Shown piece after piece: positions 23,165 to 30,420 of a stretch of DNA of 30,945 nt (positions are counted from its first letter, which is position 1; each line of letters begins with the position of its first letter). The stretch is taken from assembly GCA_017408185.1 (NCBI GenBank), contig JAFQVE010000530.1, forward strand, positions 1 through 30,945, read 5' to 3'. The position numbers and the translations under genes were made by a program. The notes under the pieces are model-generated. The model was not told the DNA's origin, ran no database searches, and worked only from the letters and a program-made list of their open reading frames with translations. Source of the stretch: Oscillospiraceae bacterium. Lineage in GTDB: Bacteria; Bacillota_A; Clostridia; Oscillospirales; JAAYXM01.

Positions 23165-25636
23165 TTAATCACTGTATACTACTTTGTATTCGCCGCCATC
23201 AAGATAAATCATATATCCGAGTGCGTTATCGTATTCATCATTTGCAGGCTTTGCGATAAACTGGCCGTGGCTTGCGTTTTTCTTGCTTGTCGCCTTATAC
23301 TTACAGCTGTCTACCGACATATTCTCGCCGTTGCCAAAGAGAATACCTACTTCAAGGATTGTTTTTCCGCCTGCATCGTATTCTATCATATATGCGCCGT
23401 CCTTCACGTGTTCATCAAGAACTACAAGCGGCTGTGCCGTACCTGCAGCACTTGTAATCTCGCCGACGTTATTCCATACATAATAGATATATTCTGTTCC
23501 GTAGCCTACGGGGATACCATCACGGGACCAGACAACGGGAGTATCGGAGGTTCTTGTAACCGTTGCATCGTACTTAAGGTTCTTTTCACCGTCAACCGTG
23601 AAGGTGTCTTCCGTATCTTCGAAAACTGCTACCGCACGGGTGACCGGCTTGTCAAGAACTGTTTCCGAAAGGAGCTTATCCTTTGCGGTGTACCAGTTAA
23701 GGAACTTAACCCCGGTGAGTTCCGGAGCATCAGGTGTCGTAACTGCGCCATCAACAACCTCAGCGGTTGTGATATATTCGCGGTTTCCGTTGAAAAATTC
23801 AACTGTTGGTGCGGAAGTGTCCTTTGTGTAAACAGCTGTAAGGTAAGTATTCGTGATAAGCTTATAGGTAAACTCTGCATCAGAGGAAACGAACTCACCA
23901 TTTTCTTCCGTTCCGCGTACCCAGCAACGGAAGGTATAGCCCTTAATCTCCTCTGCTGAAAGTTTCACATCAGTGCCACGAGTATTTGTGGCATCTATCT
24001 CTATATAATCATTAACATTATTTGCAGTTGCAAGTGAAACAACGCTGTAATCCGGCTCGACGGTTATATCAATGCTGTCAGTATACTGAACCCCATCTAC
24101 AGTTGCCGTTGCCTGAATAGTTGCCGTACCTTTCGCAACACCCGTAACAACGCCGTTAGTATTCACTTTTGCAATGGTAGAATCTGAGCTTGTGTATGCA
24201 ATGTCTGCCGGAATGTTTTTTCCTGCCTCGTTTGCGACAAGTGCAGAAAGCGCCATCGCCTTACCGATTTTTACGGTAGAACTCGGTGCAGAGAGAACAA
24301 CTCCCGTCTGAGGCGTAAGGGTGATACCCGTTGTTTTGAACTGAGTACTATAATGAGTTGAAGCCCCATCGCCCTTAACAAGGTTCATAAAGATATAATA
24401 TTCACCCTTGTCAAGGTAAACATTGTCATATTCCCCAGGCAACATTTTGCTGCCGCTTCCTACCCATCCATTCTGTGAAGCAATAAGCTTTACTTCGGGG
24501 TCTGCAAGAACATCTGCGATATTAAGCGCACTCGAACTCATCGACCATTTACTGTCTGCATACGAAACCGGAACAACATAAACATTGAGTCTTCCTTGAT
24601 ATACATACGTTAAGTACTCCATAGACGGCTTATATATTCCGGAATTTTCAAGCTTTGCCTTTAAAATGAACGCGTTATTCCCAAGGTTTCCGGTGACGAC
24701 TTTGAAGAACATACCACCATTTGCTTTGGGATATATGTAATACACGTCTTTGCCACCGCTTTTATCAGAATTTATCGCGTTGACATACATCCATTTACCC
24801 GTTGATACACTACTATCAAGCAAGTCATAATCCTTCATAGTATTCATCGTGATATAAGAAGCTTCCGTTTTTTCTGCCAAAGCCTCCGTAGTGAACGAAT
24901 ATACGACAGGTGTAAGAGCAGGTGCTGCATCCTCTGATGTAAGGATAAGCTTTCTGATCATAGCATAAGTTCTGTTTGCATGTTCAGATGGCGTAGAACC
25001 TTCGTTTGCAGTTACTAACATATAGTAGTCACCTGCGGTAAGATATACATTTTCTGCAAACTTATGGTCTGCCTCTGTTGCCAGGTTATATGTATCATAA
25101 GAAACTAAATGCTTTACAGAAGCCGTCGGGTCAATCATAGAATGCTCAGCAAGCGCAGACTGCAAACCATCAACCTTCGTTACATCCCATCCCTCTGCAG
25201 CAGCAACAGCCTTGCTTATAAGATATATATCCACTTTCTCTCCGTATTCATATGTGTTGAGACCAACTACCGACGGAGAATATGTTCCGGATGTCGGAAT
25301 GTTAATAGATAATACTATTGCATTGGAATTTTCAAGCTCATCTTTATTGGCAGTGTAAAAGAGAAGGCCGGTGGGCTGAACATATATAGAATTCACACCC
25401 GGATGCGCCACATACTTCCAAGAGGCCGAAAACTCCTCGTTAACAGTATAAAACTTGAGATTTCCGTCACGCACAACAGTCTCGCCATTAGAAGTTCCAT
25501 CAGACTTCAAAAGAGCTGTACACGCAAAGTCATACTCCAGCTTTAACGGCTCTGCCACTGATGCAAATGCCGTCGGAAGCATACCTCCTATCATGCATAT
25601 TGTGAGTAAAAGCGCGAAGAATTTCCTGAGTTTCAT
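23165..25636 (-). CDS. Secreted modular surface protein, companion of the lyase
   Basis: An 823-residue exported protein with a signal peptide (1-26) and no SLH, LPXTG or membrane anchor visible. Residues 33-235 are a module clearly homologous to the first two modules of the lyase (YDFACTALL, GTYSPSVVGLNTYEYGEK, NEGSTPSEHANRT). Residues 244-442 are a divergent copy. A Big_2 Ig-like domain follows (445-528; GVVTGVAKGTATIQATATVD). The C-terminal part (530-823) has Flg_new/InlB-like beta elements (GYTFRCW, GVKFLNWYT) and an unassigned domain ending DGGEYKVVYSD. No catalytic domain is recognised, so a glycan-binding or scaffold role is the inference. The start ATG has AAGGAGG about nine bases upstream. 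It is the first gene of the operon and is transcribed ahead of the lyase. Confidence 0.82.
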   Translation of the reverse strand: MKLRKFFALLLTICMIGGMLPTAFASVAEPLKLEYDFACTALLKSDGTSNGETVVRDGNLKFYTVNEEFSASWKYVAHPGVNSIYVQPTGLLFYTANKDELENSNAIVLSINIPTSGTYSPSVVGLNTYEYGEKVDIYLISKAVAAAEGWDVTKVDGLQSALAEHSMIDPTASVKHLVSYDTYNLATEADHKFAENVYLTAGDYYMLVTANEGSTPSEHANRTYAMIRKLILTSEDAAPALTPVVYSFTTEALAEKTEASYITMNTMKDYDLLDSSVSTGKWMYVNAINSDKSGGKDVYYIYPKANGGMFFKVVTGNLGNNAFILKAKLENSGIYKPSMEYLTYVYQGRLNVYVVPVSYADSKWSMSSSALNIADVLADPEVKLIASQNGWVGSGSKMLPGEYDNVYLDKGEYYIFMNLVKGDGASTHYSTQFKTTGITLTPQTGVVLSAPSSTVKIGKAMALSALVANEAGKNIPADIAYTSSDSTIAKVNTNGVVTGVAKGTATIQATATVDGVQYTDSIDITVEPDYSVVSLATANNVNDYIEIDATNTRGTDVKLSAEEIKGYTFRCWVRGTEENGEFVSSDAEFTYKLITNTYLTAVYTKDTSAPTVEFFNGNREYITTAEVVDGAVTTPDAPELTGVKFLNWYTAKDKLLSETVLDKPVTRAVAVFEDTEDTFTVDGEKNLKYDATVTRTSDTPVVWSRDGIPVGYGTEYIYYVWNNVGEITSAAGTAQPLVVLDEHVKDGAYMIEYDAGGKTILEVGILFGNGENMSVDSCKYKATSKKNASHGQFIAKPANDEYDNALGYMIYLDGGEYKVVYSD

Positions 25637-25659
25637 TTTAAATTCCTCCTTAATATAAA

Positions 25660-25675
25660 AGGTATAGTTACCTTA
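25660..25675. promoter_or_regulatory. Palindrome at the start site of the surface-protein operon
   Basis: AAGGTA-tagt-TACCTT is a perfect dyad that would cover the first 16 bases or so of the transcript from the promoter at 25711-25683. The position suits a repressor site. Confidence 0.45.
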
Positions 25676-25682
25676 TGATATA

Positions 25683-25711
25683 ATTCTATTATTTTTCCTA
25701 TATCAATTCAA
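25683..25711 (-). promoter_or_regulatory. Promoter of the surface-protein / lyase operon
   Basis: On the minus strand there is TTGAAT (25711-25706), a 17-base spacer and TAGAAT (25688-25683). An alternative pairing (TTGATA with TATATC at 18) overlaps it. It is divergent from the AraC gene promoter. Confidence 0.55.
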
Positions 25712-25732
25712 CGCGTCCTTGTTACACATCGG

Positions 25733-25763
25733 GCAAAATCAAATCTTGACAAGCAAAGCAAAA
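25733..25763. promoter_or_regulatory. A-rich direct repeats across the AraC promoter
   Basis: GCAAAATCAAA (25733-25743) and GCAAAGCAAAA (25753-25763) lie 20 bp apart and straddle the -35 box of the AraC gene. A self-regulating AraC site is possible; the low complexity makes this a weak call. Confidence 0.3.
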
Positions 25764-25774
25764 GATGCTATATT
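25746..25774 (+). promoter_or_regulatory. Sigma-A promoter of the second AraC gene
   Basis: A perfect -35 box TTGACA (25746-25751), a 17-base spacer and TATATT (25769-25774). The start of transcription near 25781 leaves a very short leader. Confidence 0.8.
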
Positions 25775-25795
25775 CTGTATCGGATGGTGAACATT

Positions 25796-26704
25796 ATGCT
25801 TCCTCTTTTCAATAATACAACATACCTCGACAGAATTCCGATACGCGTTTCAACACAAGCCGTGCGTCACACGGATTATTTTCATTTTCACAGACGTATA
25901 CAATTATGTTTTGTCCTGTCCGGAAAACTGAAACACACCATATGTGGAAAAGAATATATCCAACAAGCCGGCTCATGCGCTTTTCTGCTCCCCTATATGC
26001 CGCATATAATAGATTCGAGCGAATCTGATGACACTCCGATAATCGCGCACATATGGTTTCATGAGGATTTTCTCAAAGATCGCGGATATATTTTTTCATC
26101 CTATGGTGAATGGGCGAACTTTAACGGATATAAAATCCCAGTAGTTTCAGATTTTTCAGATCACGGAGATACACCAATACAGGTTATGCACGAGCTCATA
26201 AACGAATTTGCACAAGAGAAAAAACTGTCCTTCAAAAAAATGGCACATCTCACCGCAGAACTGTTTTCGCTTGCGTGCACAGAACCGATAACAAGCAAAG
26301 AAGATGCGCTTTTTAAAAAACAGCTTGACGGCATCGATAGCGCGATAAATTATATGGAAGAGCATTTCAGCGAAAAGCTTTCGTTGGATGATCTTTGCAA
26401 AATCGCCGGGATGTCGCGCCGCTCTTTCACTTCTCACTTCAAACGAATTACCAATCTCACCCCACTGCAATATATTCTTTCAATACGGCTTCAAACTGCA
26501 TTCAAGCTTATTGCGGAAACAGATATGTTATTTGATGAAGTAGCACACAGCACAGGGCTCGGAAATCACTCCAACCTTGCGCGTGTATTTATCAAAAACC
26601 TCGGAGTTACGCCTTCCCGTTTTGCTGAAGATTACATCAGGAACACAAGCCATTCGCATACATTCTCAACAGAAAGCCGATACAGGTGGCTTACTGAGCT
26701 GTAA
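25796..26704 (+). CDS. AraC-family transcriptional regulator
   Basis: A 302-residue regulator with an N-terminal cupin-like sensor (FHFHRRIQLCFVLSGKLKHT, key words; then CAFLLPYMPHIIDSSE). Its C-terminal AraC DNA-binding domain has the signatures LSLDDLCKIAGMSRRSFTSH and FDEVAHSTGLGNHSNLARVF. The longest frame opens at ATG 25784, but the strong promoter puts the transcript start about 3 bases before it. ATG 25796 has GGTGA a few bases upstream and is preferred; leaderless use of 25784 is possible. It is divergent from the surface-protein and lyase operon, which is its likely target, and convergent with the solute-binding-protein gene. Confidence 0.85.
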   Translation: MLPLFNNTTYLDRIPIRVSTQAVRHTDYFHFHRRIQLCFVLSGKLKHTICGKEYIQQAGSCAFLLPYMPHIIDSSESDDTPIIAHIWFHEDFLKDRGYIFSSYGEWANFNGYKIPVVSDFSDHGDTPIQVMHELINEFAQEKKLSFKKMAHLTAELFSLACTEPITSKEDALFKKQLDGIDSAINYMEEHFSEKLSLDDLCKIAGMSRRSFTSHFKRITNLTPLQYILSIRLQTAFKLIAETDMLFDEVAHSTGLGNHSNLARVFIKNLGVTPSRFAEDYIRNTSHSHTFSTESRYRWLTEL

Positions 26705-26721
26705 TCTTTTTTAAGTGCATA

Positions 26722-26757
26722 AAAAATGTAGACATACGCCGGTATGTCTACATTTTT
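26722..26757. terminator. Bidirectional terminator between AraC and solute-binding-protein genes
   Basis: A perfect 16-bp stem (26722-26737 with 26742-26757) with a 4-base loop. T runs follow on both strands, serving both convergent genes. Confidence 0.93.
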
Positions 26758-26768
26758 GTTTATAAATC

Positions 26769-28310
26769 CTATTTTACTCTTGCATACGCAGATTCATATG
26801 CGGCAAGAAGCTTATCAAGATTCATGCTGTTGAGATTTTCAACAAAAGCATCGAATCCGGATATCGGCTCCTGCTTTAGAACAAACTTTGTGAGCATTTC
26901 CTGTGCATAGTTTGTAATCGCGGTCTGATATTCATCAACAACCTTCTGCTCTTCTTCATTAAATGCGAGCGTGATGTTCGGGTTTGCGTAAGGCATCGTG
27001 TGCTCGAGAACCATATCACGTGTTTCTGCAATATCAGAAGATTCGAAAGCAAGAATTGCATCCGGATCCATTCTTAGAAAAGAACCATATGTGCCGAAGC
27101 CATAAAGAGTATTTGCTTGAGTGCCTGCTTCGTCAAGAATGAACCGTTTCTCGCCGTCCACGATCTCATAGGTTTCACCTTCTTTACCCCAGCTCGTGCG
27201 GAGGCTTCCTTCGTCACTGTAAAACCAGTCTACAAACTTGGCGGCATTTGCCATGCTTTCTTCGTCACCGGTGTTTGTTATCGTAAGACCTGTCGGGTCT
27301 ACATTATATCTGTTGACCATCGCAACGCCATACTCCGGATCTGCTACAGGCGGAACCATCGCATGAAGATCAAATTCAGGATTATTCGGACGTGCAAGAG
27401 AATTAAAGAAGTCGATGCGTGTCTGATACTCCGGCATAATGAAGCCTCGGTCTGTTGTTATAAGCTCCTGCCAAGTTGTGTTGTTAATCGTCATAAAATC
27501 AGATGGTATAAGCTTCTCATCTACCATCTTGATATAGAAATTGAGAACATCGCGCATCGTCTCTTCTGTTGCGCCATAACACCACTTTTCTGCGTTGTAG
27601 TCATAATAGAAACCTGTGCACCAATACGGCTTCCATGACGCACCTGAAACATCGAGGTTTGAAAAGCTTTGACGCATACATAACGGATAAGCATCAGGAT
27701 AGAGCGCCTTAAGCTTCTTACATACCTCATAAAGCTCATCAAAGGTCTTTGGTGTTTCCAGACCGTGCTTGTCAAAAATATCCTTGCGATAGAGCCACGC
27801 ACGCACATTCTGGCTTCTCTCGCGCCCACTTACCGGTGCATAGTAGATCTTGCCATCGGCACTTTTGCGCGTTTTTACAACATTTTCATATTCGTCTTCG
27901 GAGAGGCTTTCCACCCAAGCCTTATAATTCGGCATATACTCAGCCATGTCATCAAGAGCAACAAGAGCTCCCTGCATTACATATTTTTCCGTGTCAGGCT
28001 TGTATGTAAAACTGACAACATCCGAAAGTGTATCCCTTGCAGCAAACATAAGCGGATACTTTGTGCCTGCGTCTGTTCCCGGGAAGCAGGTAACGTTGAG
28101 GGTTACACCTGTTCCCTCTTCGATATACTCCCAGACCTTCCAATCCTCAAGATACGGCCAGCTCGGATGCGATGTGATCGTAATATCGATAACATCATCC
28201 TTCGTAAGAGGATCATTTGTTGCAATCTTGCCACCATTGCCACCGCCTGTGCACGCGCAAAGAGCAAACAGCATAATGATTGCCAATGAAAATGCCAAAA
28301 ATCTTTTCAC
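26769..28310 (-). CDS. Extracellular solute-binding lipoprotein of a carbohydrate ABC importer
   Basis: A 513-residue lipoprotein. The signal ends in the lipobox L17-C18-A19-C20, then a Gly-rich tether. The mature part is a type-1 solute-binding protein of the long LipO/YtcQ type, often linked to import of oligosaccharides such as unsaturated galacturonides in Bacillus; that link is family knowledge, not shown here. Visible words are WLYRKDIFDKHGLETPKTFDEL (key words), FVDWFYSDEGSLRTSWGKEG and GFGTYGSFLRMDP. The start codon is GTG 28310, with AGGAGG nine bases upstream. It is monocistronic: no permease or ATPase gene lies beside it, so the membrane part must be elsewhere. Confidence 0.87.
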   Translation of the reverse strand: MKRFLAFSLAIIMLFALCACTGGGNGGKIATNDPLTKDDVIDITITSHPSWPYLEDWKVWEYIEEGTGVTLNVTCFPGTDAGTKYPLMFAARDTLSDVVSFTYKPDTEKYVMQGALVALDDMAEYMPNYKAWVESLSEDEYENVVKTRKSADGKIYYAPVSGRERSQNVRAWLYRKDIFDKHGLETPKTFDELYEVCKKLKALYPDAYPLCMRQSFSNLDVSGASWKPYWCTGFYYDYNAEKWCYGATEETMRDVLNFYIKMVDEKLIPSDFMTINNTTWQELITTDRGFIMPEYQTRIDFFNSLARPNNPEFDLHAMVPPVADPEYGVAMVNRYNVDPTGLTITNTGDEESMANAAKFVDWFYSDEGSLRTSWGKEGETYEIVDGEKRFILDEAGTQANTLYGFGTYGSFLRMDPDAILAFESSDIAETRDMVLEHTMPYANPNITLAFNEEEQKVVDEYQTAITNYAQEMLTKFVLKQEPISGFDAFVENLNSMNLDKLLAAYESAYARVK

Positions 28311-28343
28311 TATACTTTACCTCCTAGATAAAATTATGTATAT

Positions 28344-28373
28344 ATTATAAAATTATTCGGAAACCCAATTCAA
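28344..28373 (-). promoter_or_regulatory. Promoter of the solute-binding-protein gene
   Basis: On the minus strand there is TTGAAT (28373-28368), an 18-base spacer and TATAAT (28349-28344). The octamers TTTCCGAA (minus, near 28357-28364) and TTTCGGAC (near 28394-28401) overlap and precede it as a loose repeat 37 bp apart, of unclear meaning. Confidence 0.65.
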
Positions 28374-28419
28374 GCATAGTTGGTGTAAAATAGTCCGAAA
28401 CTCTATTTGAACATCAGTA

Positions 28420-28448
28420 TTGATTTTATAAAAAAATCGCAGTATACT
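28420..28448 (+). promoter_or_regulatory. Sigma-A promoter of the metallopeptidase-sirtuin operon
   Basis: TTGATT (28420-28425), a 17-base spacer and TATACT (28443-28448), about 30 bases ahead of the chosen start. Confidence 0.75.
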
Positions 28449-28479
28449 TAGTTTGAAAAAACATACGGTGGTAATCACG

Positions 28480-29031
28480 ATGATCCGAAAAATATATATT
28501 GATAACAGATTTATAGAATATGACCTTCAATTTAAAAACGTTAAAAACATCAATTTGCGAATAAAACAGGACGGCTCCGTATGTGTATCAGCAAGCCGAA
28601 AAGTTCCGCTGTCGCTTATCGATCAATTTGTAGGTTCAAAAATCGATTTTATCGAAAGAGCACTTCGCAATTTTTCATCGGGCAGAGCAAACAAAAACAG
28701 ATACTTCACCGAAACAGAGCTACGCAGGATTTTAGAAGAGCTTTGTCGGGAAATATATCCATATTACAAAAAGTATGGCATAAAATATCCGGAGATAAAG
28801 TTCCGGAAAATGGTATCCTGCTGGGGAAATTGCCGTCCAAAAAAAGGAGTTGTTACCTTCAATACAAATCTTGTCTATGCTCCGCTTGAATGTGTAAGAT
28901 ATGTTGTTTATCATGAATTTACGCATTTTCTTCACCCAAACCATTCAAGAGAGTTTTACTCAGAGCTTGAGAAAGTGTGTCCCGAATGGAAAAACTGCAA
29001 AAGTAAACTCAAAACGATAAATATACGATGA
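28480..29031 (+). CDS. YgjP/SprT-like zinc metallopeptidase (DUF45)
   Basis: A 183-residue protein of the YgjP-type M48-related family. It carries the zinc motif YHEFTHFLHPNHS (H145, E146, H149; H155 as in family members) and a variant of the SRWGSC signature, SCWGNC (113-118). Function in bacteria is poorly defined; a protease role is inferred from the motif. The start is ATG 28480, with GGTGGT about seven bases upstream; an in-frame TTG at 28453 is not supported. The sirtuin gene follows after 13 bases, so the two are co-transcribed. Confidence 0.85.
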   Translation: MIRKIYIDNRFIEYDLQFKNVKNINLRIKQDGSVCVSASRKVPLSLIDQFVGSKIDFIERALRNFSSGRANKNRYFTETELRRILEELCREIYPYYKKYGIKYPEIKFRKMVSCWGNCRPKKGVVTFNTNLVYAPLECVRYVVYHEFTHFLHPNHSREFYSELEKVCPEWKNCKSKLKTINIR

Positions 29032-29044
29032 AAGGATTTCAGCT

Positions 29045-29794
29045 ATGCAAGATAAAATAAAGAAATTTGCGGATATGATCAACGAATGCAGTAATATTGT
29101 CTTTTTCGGTGGCGCCGGCGTTTCGACAGAAAGCGGAATTTGTGACTACCGCAGCAAAAACGGCCTTTACAACACTGTAAAGGAATATGACGTTACACCC
29201 GAAACGATATTATCACACAGCTTTTTCTTTCAATCCCCTGATGTTTTTTATGACTTTTACAGAAAATATTTTATAGTTGATGCACTGCCGAACAACGCAC
29301 ATAAAGCTTTGGTCGAACTTGAAGCACTTAATAAATTGAGCGCTGTTATAACTCAGAATATCGACGGTCTGCATCAGAAAGCAGGAAGCAAAAACGTTAT
29401 AGAGCTTCACGGCACAGCCGGTGAATACAGCTGCTCAAAATGCAAAAGAAAAGCAACCACTTCCGTTGTTCTGGATGATATCAAGAGTAAAAAAATCCCA
29501 TTATGTACCGCTTGTGGCGGAATAATTAAGCCAAAGGTTGTGCTTTACGAAGAGCCCCTTTATAACGGTGTGGCGGAAAGTGCTATATCTCATATTGAAA
29601 ATGCAGATATGCTGATAGTCGGCGGTACTTCTCTTGCTGTATATCCTGCAGCCTCATTCATCAGATATTTCCGAGGAAAATATATTGTTATAATCAACAA
29701 AACCGAAACCGACTATGATTCAAATGCAGATCTTGCAATACACGAAAGCATTGGCAAGGTTTTCGCTGAAGTGATGAAGATAATTAAAAAATAA
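29045..29794 (+). CDS. NAD-dependent protein deacylase, Sir2 family (sirtuin)
   Basis: A 249-residue sirtuin that removes acetyl or other acyl groups from lysines using NAD+. Motifs are GGAGVSTESGI (22-32), TQNIDGLH (103-110), the catalytic H122 in ELHGT, zinc cysteines C130, C133, C154 and C157, and GGTSLAVYPAA (193-203). The usual IPDFRS segment reads ICDYRS, a conservative variant. The length is typical of the single-domain CobB type. The start ATG has AAGGA nine bases upstream. It is second in the operon with the metallopeptidase and ends at a strong terminator. Confidence 0.93.
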   Translation: MQDKIKKFADMINECSNIVFFGGAGVSTESGICDYRSKNGLYNTVKEYDVTPETILSHSFFFQSPDVFYDFYRKYFIVDALPNNAHKALVELEALNKLSAVITQNIDGLHQKAGSKNVIELHGTAGEYSCSKCKRKATTSVVLDDIKSKKIPLCTACGGIIKPKVVLYEEPLYNGVAESAISHIENADMLIVGGTSLAVYPAASFIRYFRGKYIVIINKTETDYDSNADLAIHESIGKVFAEVMKIIKK

Positions 29795-29795
29795 C

Positions 29796-29835
29796 AAAGA
29801 ACCGAAAAGGAGCAAACGTTTCTTTTCGGTTCTTT
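29796..29835 (+). terminator. Rho-independent terminator after the sirtuin gene
   Basis: A perfect 14-bp stem (29796-29809 with 29822-29835) with a 12-base loop; the right arm ends TTCTTT. It starts one base past the stop codon. Confidence 0.88.
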
Positions 29836-29843
29836 ATATATTA

Positions 29844-29871
29844 ACAAAAGGCTCCCCTTTTGCATAGGATA
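29844..29871 (+). promoter_or_regulatory. Candidate sporulation sigma-K/E-type promoter of cotJ with internal dyad
   Basis: CATAGGATA (29863-29871) fits the sigma-K -10 pattern CATANNNTA. AC at 29844-29845 lies 17 bases upstream, where sigma-K promoters have AC. The spacer is an 18-bp perfect dyad, CAAAAGG-ctcc-CCTTTTG (29845-29862). Mother-cell sigma control is expected for cotJ; no good sigma-A pair is seen. Confidence 0.5.
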
Positions 29872-29923
29872 AGCTGTAAAGAGTTGTAAAACCTCTTAAA
29901 TAAAGTAAGGAGAATCGTGTATT

Positions 29924-30136
29924 ATGGGTAATCCATATATGATAAATCCGCTATACGACGAAGAAAACAACGAACGATACGACAATACCCTCCGTTGCGG
30001 AGATATGGTCGTCGGTATGGCATACGTTCCGATGCAGATGTGGGATAACATCTATGATATGAACGAAGCGCTTGCACGCGGCACACAGTTCAAGGATCTC
30101 GATAAACCTTTCTTCGGGGAGGATATATGGAAATGA
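29924..30136 (+). CDS. cotJA: Spore coat protein CotJA
   Basis: A 70-residue protein with the family core MAYVPMQMWDNIYDMNEALA and RGTQFKDLDKPFFG. Known role: component of the spore coat made in the mother cell and needed with CotJC for coat assembly. The start ATG has AAGGAG eleven bases upstream. Its end overlaps cotJB. Confidence 0.93.
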   Translation: MGNPYMINPLYDEENNERYDNTLRCGDMVVGMAYVPMQMWDNIYDMNEALARGTQFKDLDKPFFGEDIWK

Positions 30137-30417
30137 AATATCAGAATCGACCTTCAACAAATATGGCGACGCAAAAATCTCGTATGATGCACAAGATCCG
30201 CGAATATGATTTTGCTATATACGAGACAGCTCTGTTTCTGGATACTCACCCAAACAATTCGAAAGCTTTGAAATATTATTCAAAGCTTCGCGCAGAACGA
30301 AACACTCTTGTCACTGAGTTTCAAAAGGAATTCAGCCCGATAACTATCTATGGCAATATGAACGAAAGCAAGTGGAATTGGATAAAGGGTCCGTGGCCGT
30401 GGGAAGGAGATTGTTAG
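30127..30417 (+). CDS. cotJB: Spore coat protein CotJB
   Basis: A 96-residue protein with family words KIREYDFAIYETALFLDTHP and the C-terminal WNWIKGPWPWEGDC. It overlaps cotJA by 10 bases. An inner start at ATG 30133 would give the common ATGA overlap; GGGGAGG (30116-30122) is 4 bases from the first ATG and 10 from the second, so the start is uncertain by two codons. Confidence 0.92.
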   Translation: MEMKYQNRPSTNMATQKSRMMHKIREYDFAIYETALFLDTHPNNSKALKYYSKLRAERNTLVTEFQKEFSPITIYGNMNESKWNWIKGPWPWEGDC

Positions 30418-30420
30418 TCT

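Noticed and set aside
21748..25540. Spaced repeats as a possible CRISPR array or mobile repeat
   Set aside because: The repeats are in-frame protein modules of about 200 residues with no short regular spacers and no cas genes.
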